Source: Ramlibacter rhizophilus (GTDB taxonomy: Bacteria; Pseudomonadota; Gammaproteobacteria; Burkholderiales; Burkholderiaceae_C). Taken from it: a stretch of DNA of 64,000 bases. The position numbers and the translations under genes were made by a program. A model generated the notes under the pieces. The model was given only the letters and a program-made list of their open reading frames with translations, was not told the DNA's origin and made no database searches. Positions 48,426 to 57,803 of the stretch are shown here, piece after piece. The stretch lies in assembly GCF_004681965.1 (NCBI RefSeq), contig NZ_SMLL01000006.1:349607-413606 (forward strand), in the 5' to 3' direction. How positions within the stretch are numbered: position 1 is the stretch's first letter; each line of letters starts with the position of its first letter.

Positions 48426-49574
48426 TCAGGCCCTGCGACCCCGGAAGCGAAGCGAGGCCTGACGCACCACCTCGGCCAGCAGGCGCTCGCGGGCCTGGGT
48501 CTCGCGCAGCCAGCGTGCGTCGTTGCGCGCGGCGAACGCATCCTCCGCCAGCATGGCGACTTCCTGGCCCGCGCCCAGCGCCTCGGCATGCCCGCGGATG
48601 CGTTCCGCGGTCTGCACGATGTGCTCGCGCAGGGGCATGTGCTCGCCGGTGGCGGGCTCCACGTACACCGCTTCCAGCCCGAAGCGGCAGGCCTGGAAGC
48701 GGTTGTAGGTGTAGACCATGTAGTCGTCTTCCTGGGGCATGAAGGGCTGCTCTTCCAGGAACCAGGCGCCCAGGGCCTGAACGAAGCCGGCCAGCGCGGT
48801 CGCGCGCTCCACCGTGAGCGGGGTGTCGAAGACGCGGATTTCCACCGTGCCGTATTCCGGCTTGGGCCGGATGTCCCAGTAGAAATCCTTCATGCTCTTG
48901 ACCACGCCGGTGCGGGTGGTCTTGGCGAAGAACTCGCCGAACTGGTCCCAGGACAGCGTGAAGGGCGCGCGGCCGGACATGGGGAAGGCGAAGACGGAGT
49001 TCAGCCGCGCCGAGTCGAACTGCGTGTCCTGGCCCTGGACGTAGGGCGAGGAGGCCGACAGCGCGATGAAGTGCGGGATGTAGCGCGACATGCGGTGCAG
49101 CATGAGCAGCGCGGCGTCGGCAGCCGGGCAGCCGATGTGCACGTGCTGGCCGAAGATGGTGAACTGCTTGCTGAGGTAGCCGTATAGCTCGGACAGCTGC
49201 CGGAAGCGCGGGCGGTCGTAGATGCGCTGTTCGTGCCACTGCTGGAAGGGGTGCGTGCCCCCGCCCACCACCGCGATGTTGAGCTTGTCGGCGCACTGGA
49301 CCAGCGCGTCGCGCGTGACCGTGAGCTGCTCCAGGACCTGCGCGATGCTGGTGCACACGCCGGTGGAGATCTCGATCATGCTGGAGGTCATCTCCGGCAC
49401 CACGCTGCCCGGCACCTTGTGGCGTGCCATGAGGTGCAGCATTTCGTCGGCGTAGGGCGCGAGGTCGAAGTCGTGCGTGTTGACCAGCTGCAGCTCGAGC
49501 TCGACGCCCAGCGACAGGGCCGCCGACTGGCGGAAGGGTTCCAGGGTGGGGGTGTCGGTGAGGGTGTCAGCCAC
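48426..49574 (-). CDS. Carboxylate-amine ligase, YbdK/GCS2 family
   Basis: Glutamate-cysteine ligase 2-fold enzyme. The 382-aa product has [20 protein letters not shown] (Glu ligands), [24 protein letters not shown] and [21 protein letters not shown]. coli YbdK has weak gamma-glutamylcysteine activity; many relatives make other amides. A true gshA exists at 24358, so this is probably not the main enzyme. Its start overlaps the end of the antiporter gene by 8 nt. Confidence 0.9.
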   Translation of the reverse strand: MADTLTDTPTLEPFRQSAALSLGVELELQLVNTHDFDLAPYADEMLHLMARHKVPGSVVPEMTSSMIEISTGVCTSIAQVLEQLTVTRDALVQCADKLNIAVVGGGTHPFQQWHEQRIYDRPRFRQLSELYGYLSKQFTIFGQHVHIGCPAADAALLMLHRMSRYIPHFIALSASSPYVQGQDTQFDSARLNSVFAFPMSGRAPFTLSWDQFGEFFAKTTRTGVVKSMKDFYWDIRPKPEYGTVEIRVFDTPLTVERATALAGFVQALGAWFLEEQPFMPQEDDYMVYTYNRFQACRFGLEAVYVEPATGEHMPLREHIVQTAERIRGHAEALGAGQEVAMLAEDAFAARNDARWLRETQARERLLAEVVRQASLRFRGRRA

Positions 49575-50835
49575 GGGGGGGCCTTTCCGATGCGGGGCTG
49601 GCGACGAGGTCGGGTGCGCGCTGCAGCAGCGCCGCCGAGCTTTCGCCGGCGCGGTAGATGGCCAGCGTGGCCGCGATGGCGCCCAGCGACTCCATCAGGA
49701 GGATGGCCGGCAGCGCGACTGACGCGATCTGCGGTCCCAGGGTGATCGAGGAGGCGAACTGCGCCACCAGCAGCAGCGCGACCGAGGACATGGGCTGCAT
49801 GGCGCCGGCCGTCCAGACAGCCTGGTGCCAGCGCAGGCCGCTGCGCCAGTTGGCCAGACCCACGCCCAGCACCTTGCCGGCCAGGCGGGCCGCGAGCAGG
49901 CCCAGTACCAGCGCCGCGACGGCCGGGTTCCAGGGCGCCTGCGCCGCGACGGCCGACACCAGCACGAAGGTGAGCATGATGATCAGCGAGCCGGCGGTGC
50001 CGAGCTGGCGCGGCCAGGCCCAGGGGCGCGGGTTGAAGTGCTTGAGGAACATGCCGCCGAGCAGCGCGGCCAGGGCGGCCGAACCGCCGAAGTGCCCGGC
50101 CAGCGCCGCGGTGGCGGCGATCAGCATGAGCAGCACCATGGAGGTGTTCTCGCTGGTCGGGCTCATGATGCGCAGGGCCAGCCGCAGCACCAGCGCCAGC
50201 ACCGCGCCCACCAGGATGGACAGGCCGAGCACGCTCACGATGGGCAGCAGGGTGTCCAGGAAGGTGTCGCGCGGCCGGTGCATCACCTGCACGCGGGCGC
50301 TCACCAGCGTCAGCGCATACAGCACGCCCAGCGTGGTCAGGGCCAGCGCCCGCTCCGTCACCGGGCCGGTGGCGCGGGTGTCCAGGCGGATGCGGCTGAG
50401 GACCGCCGGCGAACTCACCATGCCGATGGCGGCCAGGGCTTCGGCCACCGTGGCGACCATGCCCAGCCAGCGCATCAGGTAGTAGATGAAGGCGTAGGTG
50501 AGGGCGGCCTCCAGGATGCTTTGCAGCAGCACCTGGGGGTTGTGACGGAACCAGCGCAGCGCGATGCGCCCGCCGGCCTCGAACAGCACGAGCGCGACGC
50601 CCAGCTCCAGCACGTACAGGGTCAGGCCCTGCAGCGGCCAGAGGTCGCGCGCGAAGCCCGCCAGGCCGGCAATGGTGCCGACCACCGAGTAGCCCACGAC
50701 CTTGGGCAGTGCCAGATAGCGCTGGACGAGGTAGCCGCTGGCGGCGGCCAGGGCCAGCAGCAGCGACCACTGCACGCCGGGAATGCCGGCCGAGTAGCGG
50801 AGCCATCCGGACCAGATGGCCATGGAATCGATCAT
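49567..50835 (-). CDS. Kef-type cation:proton antiporter (membrane domain only)
   Basis: 422 aa with about twelve hydrophobic helices of the CPA2/Kef fold ([51 protein letters not shown]). Unlike KefB/KefC it ends after the membrane domain, with no RCK/TrkA-N domain, so direct glutathione gating of the E. coli kind is not expected. It overlaps the YbdK-like ligase gene, suggesting a joint role. Ion specificity cannot be read. Confidence 0.88.
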   Translation of the reverse strand: MIDSMAIWSGWLRYSAGIPGVQWSLLLALAAASGYLVQRYLALPKVVGYSVVGTIAGLAGFARDLWPLQGLTLYVLELGVALVLFEAGGRIALRWFRHNPQVLLQSILEAALTYAFIYYLMRWLGMVATVAEALAAIGMVSSPAVLSRIRLDTRATGPVTERALALTTLGVLYALTLVSARVQVMHRPRDTFLDTLLPIVSVLGLSILVGAVLALVLRLALRIMSPTSENTSMVLLMLIAATAALAGHFGGSAALAALLGGMFLKHFNPRPWAWPRQLGTAGSLIIMLTFVLVSAVAAQAPWNPAVAALVLGLLAARLAGKVLGVGLANWRSGLRWHQAVWTAGAMQPMSSVALLLVAQFASSITLGPQIASVALPAILLMESLGAIAATLAIYRAGESSAALLQRAPDLVASPASERPPRG

Positions 50836-50902
50836 GTCTGAGGTGCCTGTCTTCGCGGCTGCAATGGAGCCGCCGGTTATAGCCGAGCTGCGGACGCGCG
50901 CT

Positions 50903-51283
50903 TCAGTGCAGCACCCGCCGGGTGCCGTCGTCCAGGACGAAGAGCGGGATCTCCACCTCGAAGCGGTGCCCGTCTTCGGCCACGCAGAAGTAGGTGCCGT
51001 GCATGCTGCCCGTGGGCGTGCGCAGGCGGCAGCCGCTGGTGTACTGGAACGACTCGCCCGGCCGCAGCAGCGGCTGCTGGCCGACCACGCCCAGGCCCTT
51101 GACTTCCTCGACCTGGCCGTTGGCGTCGGCGATGCGCCAGTGGCGCGAGATGAGCTGCGCCGGCACCTCGCCCGTGTTCGTGACGGTGATGGTGTAGGCG
51201 AAGCTGTGGATGCCCTGCGAAGGGGCCGACTGCTCGGGCAGGTGTTGCGGCAGGACCTCGACGCGGAACTGGTACTTGGGCAT
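50903..51283 (-). CDS. apaG: ApaG family protein
   Basis: 126-aa fibronectin-like protein ([55 protein letters not shown]) linked to Co2+/Mg2+ efflux and diadenosine polyphosphates in Enterobacteria; the molecular function is unsettled. It is divergent from rpe with only 39 bases between. TACCAT ends 6 nt before its ATG. Confidence 0.95.
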   Translation of the reverse strand: MPKYQFRVEVLPQHLPEQSAPSQGIHSFAYTITVTNTGEVPAQLISRHWRIADANGQVEEVKGLGVVGQQPLLRPGESFQYTSGCRLRTPTGSMHGTYFCVAEDGHRFEVEIPLFVLDDGTRRVLH

Positions 51284-51289
51284 GCGCCG

Positions 51290-51295
51290 ATGGTA
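51290..51295 (-). promoter_or_regulatory. -10-like box 6 nt before apaG ATG
   Basis: Minus-strand TACCAT, six bases (CGGCGC), ATG at 51283. It shares a 39-bp divergent space with the rpe box at 51311-51316, which leaves little room for any leader on either gene. Confidence 0.5.
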
Positions 51296-51310
51296 GCTTG
51301 CCCCGTTTGC

Positions 51311-51316
51311 GAAAAT
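51311..51316 (+). promoter_or_regulatory. -10-like box 6 nt before rpe ATG
   Basis: GAAAAT, six bases (CGCGCG), ATG at 51323, with TGC before the hexamer (extended -10). No Shine-Dalgarno. Confidence 0.5.
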
Positions 51317-51322
51317 CGCGCG

Positions 51323-52012
51323 ATGAGCAGCCCGACCCACCGCATCGCCCCGTCCCTTCTGTCCGCCGACTTCGCCCGCCTGGGCGACGAGGTGCGCAAC
51401 GTCATCGAGGCGGGCGCCGACTGGATCCATTTCGACGTGATGGACAACCACTACGTCCCCAACCTCACCTTCGGGCCCATGGTCTGTTCGGCCCTGAAGC
51501 CCCATGCCCGGCGCGCGGACGGCACGGCCGTGCCCATCGACGTCCACCTCATGGTCGAGCCCGTGGACGCCCTGGCACAGCTCTTCGCCGACGCCGGCGC
51601 GGACTACATCAGCTTTCACCCCGAAGCCTCTGGCCATGTGCACCGCAGCGTGCAGGCCATCCGGGCGCGCGGCTGCAAGCCGGGGCTGGTGTTCAACCCG
51701 GCCACGCCGCTGGACGTGCTGGACTGGACCATCGACGAGATCGACCTCATCCTCATCATGAGCGTCAACCCCGGCTTCGGCGGCCAGAGCTTCATCGACT
51801 CGGCCCTGCGCAAGGTGGAGGCCGCGCGCCGCCGCATCGAGGCGAGCGGGCGTGACATCCGCCTGGAGGTCGATGGCGGCATCAAGGCCGACAACATCGC
51901 CCGCGTGGCCGCCGCCGGCGCCGACACCTTCGTGGCCGGCAGCGCGATCTTCGGCAAGCCCGACTACCGGGCGGTCATCGCCGACATGCGGCGCGCCCTG
52001 GAAGCCGACTAA
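51323..52012 (+). CDS. rpe: Ribulose-phosphate 3-epimerase
   Basis: Interconverts ribulose- and xylulose-5-phosphate. The 229-aa TIM barrel has [57 protein letters not shown] and [10 protein letters not shown], including the metal-binding His/Asp residues. In many betaproteobacteria gph follows directly; here a 3.4-kb stress-gene group intervenes. Its stop overlaps the stop of the convergent gene at 52009. Confidence 0.97.
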   Translation: MSSPTHRIAPSLLSADFARLGDEVRNVIEAGADWIHFDVMDNHYVPNLTFGPMVCSALKPHARRADGTAVPIDVHLMVEPVDALAQLFADAGADYISFHPEASGHVHRSVQAIRARGCKPGLVFNPATPLDVLDWTIDEIDLILIMSVNPGFGGQSFIDSALRKVEAARRRIEASGRDIRLEVDGGIKADNIARVAAAGADTFVAGSAIFGKPDYRAVIADMRRALEAD

Positions 52013-52317
52013 GGCGTGGACTTCTTCTGCCCGTCGGGCAGGTCCTCGCGCAGCTTGTCGTAGGTACGGTCGAGCTCCGCGCCCCGGGTGGTGTCCGGGA
52101 TGCCCCGGTCCGCGTCGCGTTTGGCCACGCGGCCGATCTCCTTCATCGACGGCTCGTCCGCCACCTGGCTGTCGGCGGATTCGTCGCGCTCGAACGCGCG
52201 GCGCGGCACGGGCTGCTGCGTCTCGCCCTGGGCCGGCAGCGTGTTGGGCTGCGGCGCCTTGGCCGCCGGCCGCTCGGGGCCGCGCGGGGCCGTGCTGGTG
52301 GGGTTCTGGTCCTTCAT
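52009..52317 (-). CDS. Unknown hydrophilic protein (102 aa)
   Basis: Begins [20 protein letters not shown]. It is proline-rich and charged throughout, with [20 protein letters not shown] and a C-terminal [19 protein letters not shown]. Probably disordered; no known domain. A GTAGGAC sequence (GTCCTAC on its own strand) lies about 34 bases upstream, shared with neighbouring stress genes. Convergent with rpe. Confidence 0.6.
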   Translation of the reverse strand: MKDQNPTSTAPRGPERPAAKAPQPNTLPAQGETQQPVPRRAFERDESADSQVADEPSMKEIGRVAKRDADRGIPDTTRGAELDRTYDKLREDLPDGQKKSTP

Positions 52318-52351
52318 GGCGCCATGGTGCGCCCGTGGCGCGGCGGCGCGG

Positions 52352-52397
52352 GTAGGACGGGGGCCATCGAACCGCCGGCGCGTCAGCGCGCTCCTAC
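52352..52397. promoter_or_regulatory. Paired TCCTAC boxes in a divergent region
   Basis: GTAGGAC at 52352-52358 reads GTCCTAC toward the gene starting at 52317, and CTCCTAC at 52391-52397 reads toward the 40-aa gene and katE. Oppositely facing copies in one divergent region suggest a shared promoter element or regulator site. Confidence 0.35.
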
Positions 52398-52503
52398 CCC
52401 AGCTGGCCGCAGCCACCGACAAATGCCCCCGCCCACCGGCTACGGGTCGGCGCCCATGAGCTTGCGACAGTTGCATGTCCGAGAGGTACCTGGGAGATAG
52501 GTC

Positions 52504-52626
52504 ATGGAATTGCTCGCTGCCTGGCCGGAATGGCTGGTCTGGTGTGCCGCCAGTGCCGGCGGCCTGATCGCCGTCGCGCTGGTGGTGAGCGTCATCGACG
52601 CCGCCCTCGAACTCGAAGGCCAGTGA
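52504..52626 (+). CDS. 40-aa single-span membrane protein before katE
   Basis: Begins MELLAAWPEWLVWCAASAGG, followed by a hydrophobic stretch ending VVSVIDAALELEGQ. One membrane helix (about residues 10-32) with tryptophans at its edge. GGGAG lies about seven bases before the ATG. The stop is 39 bases before katE, which points to a joint transcript. No family recognised. Confidence 0.55.
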   Translation: MELLAAWPEWLVWCAASAGGLIAVALVVSVIDAALELEGQ

Positions 52627-52665
52627 CAGGGGTGGCTGCCGCCGGCGGCCCCATCAGGAAGATTC

Positions 52666-54819
52666 ATGCCCCAATCCAAGCAGGACGCGCAGAGGAAAGC
52701 CAAGCCGTCCGACAGTGTGCTGGCCAAGCACAAGCAGATGGAGTCCCACATCCAGCAGACGGAAAACCTGCTGACCACGCAAGAGGGCGTGGGTGTGCCC
52801 GACAACCACAACTCACTGCGCGCCGGCCTGCGCGGCCCCTTGCTCGCCGAGGACTTCATCCTGCGCGAGAAGCTCACGCACTTCGAGCACGAGCGCATTC
52901 CCGAACGGGTCGTCTTCGCGCGGGGTGCGGCCGCGCACGGCTACTTCGAGCTGTACCGGTCGCTGTCGAGCTACACCCGCGCTGACTTCCTGCAGGAGGC
53001 CGGCGGCCGCACGCCCGTCTTCGTTCGCTTTTCCAATCTGGCCGGCGAGCGCGGCTCGGCCGACACCGTCCGTGACCTGCGCGGCTTCGCCGTGAAGTTC
53101 TACACCCGCGAAGGCAACTACGACCTGGTCGGCGCCAGCATGCCGGTGTTCTACATCCAGGACGCGATGAAGCTGCCGGACCTGGTCCATGCGCTCAAGC
53201 CCGAGCCCCACCACGGCATGCCGCAGGCCTCCAGCGCGCACGACACGTTCTGGGACTTCGCCTCGCTGCTGCCCGAGACCAGCCACATGCTGATGTGGCT
53301 CATGTCGGACCGCGCGCTGCCGCGCAGCCTGCGCATGATGGACGGCTTCGGCGTTCACACGTTCCGCCTGGTGAACGCGCATGGCGCCGCGCACTACGTG
53401 AAGTTCCACTGGAAGCCGCGGCTGGGCCGGCACGCGCTGGCCTGGGACGAGGCGCAGAAGATCGCCGGCAAGGACCCGGACTTCCTGCGGCGCGACCTCT
53501 GGGAGGCCATCGCGGCCGGCCACTTCCCCGAATGGGAGCTGGGCGTGCAGCTGGTCGACGAGGCCAAGGCCGACAGCCTGGGCGTGGACCTGCTGGACCC
53601 CACCAAGCTGCTGCCCGAGGAACTGGTGCCGGTGCAGCCCGTCGGCAAGCTGGTGCTCAATCGCAACCCGGACAACTTCTTCGCCGAGGCCGAGCAGGTC
53701 GCCTTCCATCCGGGGCACCTGGTGCCGGGCGTCGAATTCAGCAACGACCCCTTGCTGCAGGGGCGTCTGCAGGCCTACACCGGCAGCCAGATCTCCCGCC
53801 TGGGCGGGCCCAATTTCCACGAATTGCCGATCAACCGGGCCATCTGTCCGGTGCACAACTTCCAGCGGGACGGCCGCCATCGTGCGCTCATCGCGCGCGG
53901 TGCCGTGAGCTACGAGCCCAACACCCTGGGCAGTGGCGCGGAGTTCCGGGTGGACGGGGGGCTGCAGGGCTTCCAGAGCATGCCGGACGCGCTCGATTCG
54001 CCCAAGCAGCGCCGCCGCGGCAGCAGCTTCGAGGACCATTTCAGCCAGGCGCGCCTGTTCTGGAACAGCCAGAGCGCGGCGGAGAAGGAGCACCTGGTCG
54101 CCGCATTCCAGTACGAGCTGTCCCGGGTCGAGGCGGCCGGCATCCGGCAGCGGGTCGTGGACAACCTGGCCCATGTGGACGCGAAGCTGGCGCGCAAGGT
54201 CGCCGAGCCGCTGGGGATCGGACCGCCGGACCCCCGCGCGGCGGCGGGCCGCGCGGGTTTCCGCGAGCCGCGCCCGGGTACGTCGCTGGAGAACTCGCCC
54301 AGCCTGAGCATGGAGCCGAACGGCCAGGCGGCGCCGCTGGCCACCCGGCGCGTGGCCATCCTAGTGGCCGCCGGCGCGGAGGTCGGCGCGATGAAGGTCC
54401 TCCAGCAGGTGCTGCACGACCACGGCCTCGTCACGCGGGTGGTCGCCTCGCACCTCGGCGTGATCTCCACGTCGTCCGGCCAGCAGCTCGCGGTGGACCA
54501 CAGCATCGTGACCATGCCCTCGGTCATGTTCGATGCGGTGCTCGTGCCGGCGGGCACGGCCAGCGCGCAGGCCCTCTTGCGCAGCGGCGATGCGGTGCAC
54601 TTCGTGCTGGAGGCGTACCGGCACGGCAAGCCCCTGTGCCTGATCGGCGAAGGCGCGCAGCTGCTGCAGAAGGCCGTGTCGCTGGACGCGCCGCTGCCCG
54701 GCGTGGTGCTCGGAAGCAACGATCCGGCCAATCGGCTGCAGATGGCGCAGGAATTCATCCAGGCGCTCGGCGCCCACCGCCACTGGCAACGCCCCGGCCT
54801 CGACGAAGTCCCGGCCTGA
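52666..54819 (+). CDS. katE: Monofunctional catalase HPII (large subunit)
   Basis: Decomposes hydrogen peroxide. The 717-aa length and C-terminal DJ-1/PfpI-like domain (RVAILVAAGAEVGAMKVLQQ) place it in the large-subunit clade. Catalytic His91 is in ARGAAAHGYFELY, the heme-ligand Tyr371 in RLQAYTGSQISRLGG, and RNPDNFFAEAEQVAF is conserved. In E. coli katE is RpoS-controlled. Here it sits with a small membrane protein upstream and a KGG-repeat stress protein downstream, consistent with a stationary-phase or stress unit. Confidence 0.97.
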   Translation: MPQSKQDAQRKAKPSDSVLAKHKQMESHIQQTENLLTTQEGVGVPDNHNSLRAGLRGPLLAEDFILREKLTHFEHERIPERVVFARGAAAHGYFELYRSLSSYTRADFLQEAGGRTPVFVRFSNLAGERGSADTVRDLRGFAVKFYTREGNYDLVGASMPVFYIQDAMKLPDLVHALKPEPHHGMPQASSAHDTFWDFASLLPETSHMLMWLMSDRALPRSLRMMDGFGVHTFRLVNAHGAAHYVKFHWKPRLGRHALAWDEAQKIAGKDPDFLRRDLWEAIAAGHFPEWELGVQLVDEAKADSLGVDLLDPTKLLPEELVPVQPVGKLVLNRNPDNFFAEAEQVAFHPGHLVPGVEFSNDPLLQGRLQAYTGSQISRLGGPNFHELPINRAICPVHNFQRDGRHRALIARGAVSYEPNTLGSGAEFRVDGGLQGFQSMPDALDSPKQRRRGSSFEDHFSQARLFWNSQSAAEKEHLVAAFQYELSRVEAAGIRQRVVDNLAHVDAKLARKVAEPLGIGPPDPRAAAGRAGFREPRPGTSLENSPSLSMEPNGQAAPLATRRVAILVAAGAEVGAMKVLQQVLHDHGLVTRVVASHLGVISTSSGQQLAVDHSIVTMPSVMFDAVLVPAGTASAQALLRSGDAVHFVLEAYRHGKPLCLIGEGAQLLQKAVSLDAPLPGVVLGSNDPANRLQMAQEFIQALGAHRHWQRPGLDEVPA

Positions 54820-54862
54820 GCGCCGTCGGCCTGTTGCGGCCGGTCGACTCGGCACAGGCCGA

Positions 54863-54869
54863 TTCCTAC
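54863..54869 (+). promoter_or_regulatory. TCCTAC box before the KGG gene
   Basis: TTCCTAC lies about 98 bases before the KGG-protein ATG. The same core occurs before the genes at 12237, 52504 and 52317. The 148-bp gap between katE and the KGG gene shows no terminator. Confidence 0.3.
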
Positions 54870-54967
54870 GACCGGACCGCAAGCGGACCGACCCTCGCTC
54901 GAACACGCCTGTTTCCCAATGGCTGGCGTGCCGGCGGTGTGCCGGCAGGCCAAATCGGGAGAGCACT

Positions 54968-55363
54968 ATGGCTTCGGGCAAGGACGGCGACCAGGGCGGC
55001 CCTCGCGGCGGCACCTCCAGGCGTGGCTTCGCGTCCATGGATCCTGAGCGGCAGCGCGCCATCGCCAGCAAGGGCGGCAAGGCCGCCCACCAGAGCGGCA
55101 ATGCCCACGAATTCACGCCGGAGGAGGCGCGCCGGGCCGGCAGCAAGGGGGGCAAGGCCGCCCACGAGCGGGGCACGGCGCACGAGTTCACCTCGGAGGA
55201 GGCGCGCCGGGCGGGCCGCAAGGGCGGCGAGGCCAGCGGCGGCGGGCGCGGGCGGACCGACGCGGCGCATGCCACCAGGTCCGGCGTCGGCGGCAGCGGC
55301 AGCGGCAGCGGCATCGACAGCGGCGAGGCCGCCGCCGATGCGGGTGGCGACGAGCGCGAGTGA
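54968..55363 (+). CDS. KGG-repeat stress-associated protein
   Basis: 131 aa, hydrophilic and disordered. Two KGG (stress-induced bacterial acidophilic repeat) motifs are present: AIASKGGKAAHQSGNAHEFT and AGSKGGKAAHERGTAHEFTS, plus a third degenerate AGRKGGEASGG and a Gly/Ser-rich tail. Related small proteins (YciG, GsiB) are induced by general stress and desiccation. Its position after katE supports this. Confidence 0.88.
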   Translation: MASGKDGDQGGPRGGTSRRGFASMDPERQRAIASKGGKAAHQSGNAHEFTPEEARRAGSKGGKAAHERGTAHEFTSEEARRAGRKGGEASGGGRGRTDAAHATRSGVGGSGSGSGIDSGEAAADAGGDERE

Positions 55364-55380
55364 GCCGGTGGCGCGGCTGG

Positions 55381-55386
55381 CACACT
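55381..55386 (+). promoter_or_regulatory. -10-like box 8 nt before gph ATG
   Basis: CACACT preceded by TGG (extended -10), eight bases, then ATG 55395. Close to the leaderless spacing. Confidence 0.4.
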
Positions 55387-55394
55387 CGCCGGCC

Positions 55395-56057
55395 ATGAGC
55401 AAGTTGCAATCCGGCACGCTGCAGGCGGCCGTCATCGACCTGGACGGAACCCTGGTCGACACCCTGGCGGACTTCACCGTGGCCCTCAATGCCAGCCTGG
55501 CCGACTCGGGCCTGCCCGCGCTGGCCGCGCCCGCCATCGAGCGCCTGGTGGGCAAGGGCTCCGAACACCTGGTGCGAGGCGCGCTGGCCGAAGCGGGCGG
55601 CGACCCGTCGGAATTCGATGCCTGCTGGGCGGCCTACCAGCGCCACTACGGCGCGGTCAACGGCCGGCATGCGCGCGTCTACCCCGGCGCCTTCGAGGGC
55701 CTGCGGCGCCTGCGGGCGCAGGGCCTCAAGCTCGCCTGCGTGACCAACAAGCCGCAGTCCTTCGCCGAGGCGCTGCTCGCGGACAAGGACCTGCTGGCCT
55801 TCTTCGACGTGGTCTTCGGCGGCGATGCCTTCGAGCGCCGCAAGCCCGATCCGCTGCCGATCCGCATGGCCTGCCGGGCCCTGGCCAGCGAAGCCGCGCG
55901 CACGCTGGTCGTGGGCGACTCGATGAACGACGCCCAGGCCGCACGCGCGGCGGGTTGCCCGGTGGTCCTGGTGCGCTACGGCTACAACCACGGCCGGCCG
56001 ATCGAGGAGGTCGATGCGGATGCGTTCGTGGACTCGCTCGCCGCGCTGCCGCTGTAG
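55395..56057 (+). CDS. gph: Phosphoglycolate phosphatase
   Basis: HAD phosphatase removing 2-phosphoglycolate. The 220-aa product has the nucleophile Asp in VIDLDGTLVDTLADF, the cap domain, CVTNKPQSFAEALL, the Lys of FERRKPDPLPIRMA and the acidic pair in LVVGDSMNDAQAARAAG. It lies directly ahead of trpL-trpE, the usual betaproteobacterial order, but is separated from rpe. Confidence 0.95.
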   Translation: MSKLQSGTLQAAVIDLDGTLVDTLADFTVALNASLADSGLPALAAPAIERLVGKGSEHLVRGALAEAGGDPSEFDACWAAYQRHYGAVNGRHARVYPGAFEGLRRLRAQGLKLACVTNKPQSFAEALLADKDLLAFFDVVFGGDAFERRKPDPLPIRMACRALASEAARTLVVGDSMNDAQAARAAGCPVVLVRYGYNHGRPIEEVDADAFVDSLAALPL

Positions 56058-56071
56058 GGGCCGGCGGGCGT

Positions 56072-56099
56072 TTGCCCTGGCAGGACCGTTTGCTACACT
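56072..56099 (+). promoter_or_regulatory. trp promoter
   Basis: TTGCCC (56072-56077), a 16-base spacer and TACACT (56094-56099). TGC precedes the -10. Predicted +1 falls at about 56106-56108, on or just before the trpL ATG. Confidence 0.6.
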
Positions 56100-56107
56100 G
56101 GCCGCCC

Positions 56108-56191
56108 ATGTTCATCCACCGCACCACCATCACAGGTTGCTCCGACCGGGGAGCCTGGCCCTGGCGCAAGCCTGCGAACGTGCGTTGCTGA
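56108..56191 (+). CDS. trpL: trp operon leader peptide
   Basis: 27 codons, MFIHRTTITGCSDRGAWPWR followed by KPANVRC. Two Trp codons (17 and 19) flank a Pro codon (WPW), which is the expected stall site for tryptophan attenuation. There is no room for a Shine-Dalgarno between the predicted +1 and the ATG, so the leader would be translated as a leaderless mRNA. The stop lies three bases before the first hairpin strand of the attenuator. Confidence 0.8.
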   Translation: MFIHRTTITGCSDRGAWPWRKPANVRC

Positions 56192-56233
56192 TTGCACGGG
56201 GCAGCCCGTGCCCCGCGTCCCGCCCCCCGGGAC
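56179..56233 (+). promoter_or_regulatory. trp attenuator hairpins
   Basis: CGTGC (56179-56183) can pair with GCACG (56194-56198) as an antiterminator. Alternatively GCACGGG (56194-56200) pairs with CCCGTGC (56205-56211). The two are mutually exclusive. A further stem GTCCCG/CGGGAC spans 56217-56233. No U-run follows, so termination may be Rho-assisted or the switch may act on translation. Confidence 0.5.
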
Positions 56234-56288
56234 AAGTCGATCGTCAGTGCGGCCCCTGGGCGCCGCCGAGCTTGTGGAGGCTCACCCC

Positions 56289-57803
56289 GTGATCACCGAA
56301 CTCGAATTCAAGAGCCTGGCGCTGCAAGGCTTCAATCGCATCCCCCTCATCGCCGAGGCCTTCGCGGACCTCGAAACCCCGCTGTCCCTGTACCTGAAGC
56401 TCGCCCACGCGCGCGGCAACGGGCGCCTGAGCTTCCTGCTGGAGTCGGTCGTCGGCGGCGAGCGCTTCGGGCGCTACAGCTTCATCGGCCTGCCGGCGCG
56501 CACCTTCCTGCGCGCCACGGGCTTCGGGCCGCAGGCGCGAACCGAGGTCGTCCGCGACGGCCAGGTCGTGGAGACCGCCGAGGGCAACCCGCTGGACTTC
56601 ATCGAGCGCTACCAGCAGCGCTTCAAGGTGGCGCTGCGGCCCGGCCTGCCGCGCTTTTGCGGCGGCCTGGCCGGCTACTTCGGCTACGACACCGTGCGCC
56701 ACATCGAAAAGAAGCTGGCCGCCAGCTGCCCGCCCGACACGCTGGGCTGCCCGGACATCCTGCTGCTGCAGTGCGAGGAACTGGCGGTCATCGACAACCT
56801 CTCGGGCAAGCTCTACCTGATCGTCTATGCCGATCCCGCGCAGACCGAAGCTTATGCATCGGCCAAGCGGCGGCTGCGCGAGCTGCGCGAGTTGCTGCGC
56901 TACTCGGTGAGTGCGCCCAGCGTCAAGCAGACCGAGACCTTCCCGGCCGAGCGCGAGTTCGCCAAGGCCGACTACCTGCGGGCCGCCGAGCGCGCCAAGG
57001 AGCTGATCGCCGCCGGCGACTTCATGCAGGTGCAGGTGGGCCAGCGGATCAAGAAGCGCTACACCGAGTCGCCGCTGTCCCTGTACCGCGCGCTGCGCTC
57101 GCTGAACCCCAGCCCGTACATGTACTACTACAACCTGAGCGGCGCGGCGGGTGATGACTTCCACGTCGTGGGCGCCTCGCCGGAAATTTTGGTGCGGCAG
57201 GAGCAGACGCCGCAGGGCCAGAAGATCACCATCCGACCGCTGGCCGGCACCCGCCCGCGCGGCGCGACCCCGGAGCTGGACAAGGCCACCGAGCAGGAAC
57301 TGCTGGCCGATCCGAAGGAGCGGGCCGAGCACGTGATGCTGATCGACCTGGCCCGCAACGACATCGGCCGCATCGCGCGCACCGGCAGCGTCCAGGTGAC
57401 CGAAGCCTTCGTGGTCGAGCGCTACAGCCATGTGATGCACATCGTGAGCAACGTCGAGGGCATCCTGAACGAAGGCATGAGCAACATGGACGTGCTGCGC
57501 GCCACCTTCCCGGCTGGCACGCTCAGCGGCGCGCCCAAGGTGCACGCCATGGAACTGATCGACCAGCTCGAACCCGTCAAGCGCGGCATATACGGCGGCG
57601 CCTGCGGCTACCTGAGCTACGCCGGCGACATGGACGTGGCCATCGCCATCCGCACCGGCGTCATCAAGGACCAGACGCTCTACGTGCAGGCCGCGGCCGG
57701 CGTGGTGGCCGACTCGGTGCCCGAGCTGGAGTGGCGCGAGACCGAGGCCAAGGCCCGCGCGCTGCTGCGTGCTTCCGAGCTGGTCGAGGAGGGACTGGAA
57801 TGA
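56289..57803 (+). CDS. trpE: Anthranilate synthase component I
   Basis: Converts chorismate to anthranilate with TrpG. The 504-aa product starts with GTG at 56289, preceded by GTGGAGGC; the encoded start ([20 protein letters not shown]) matches betaproteobacterial TrpE. The catalytic core has [37 protein letters not shown] and [20 protein letters not shown]-terminal [12 protein letters not shown] is part of the tryptophan feedback site. Controlled by the upstream leader. Confidence 0.96.
   Translation: MITELEFKSLALQGFNRIPLIAEAFADLETPLSLYLKLAHARGNGRLSFLLESVVGGERFGRYSFIGLPARTFLRATGFGPQARTEVVRDGQVVETAEGNPLDFIERYQQRFKVALRPGLPRFCGGLAGYFGYDTVRHIEKKLAASCPPDTLGCPDILLLQCEELAVIDNLSGKLYLIVYADPAQTEAYASAKRRLRELRELLRYSVSAPSVKQTETFPAEREFAKADYLRAAERAKELIAAGDFMQVQVGQRIKKRYTESPLSLYRALRSLNPSPYMYYYNLSGAAGDDFHVVGASPEILVRQEQTPQGQKITIRPLAGTRPRGATPELDKATEQELLADPKERAEHVMLIDLARNDIGRIARTGSVQVTEAFVVERYSHVMHIVSNVEGILNEGMSNMDVLRATFPAGTLSGAPKVHAMELIDQLEPVKRGIYGGACGYLSYAGDMDVAIAIRTGVIKDQTLYVQAAAGVVADSVPELEWRETEAKARALLRASELVEEGLE

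Noticed and set aside
49567..50835. A full glutathione-gated KefB/KefC efflux system
   Set aside because: The protein ends after the membrane domain and lacks the RCK/TrkA-N domain, and no KefF/KefG-type partner is adjacent.
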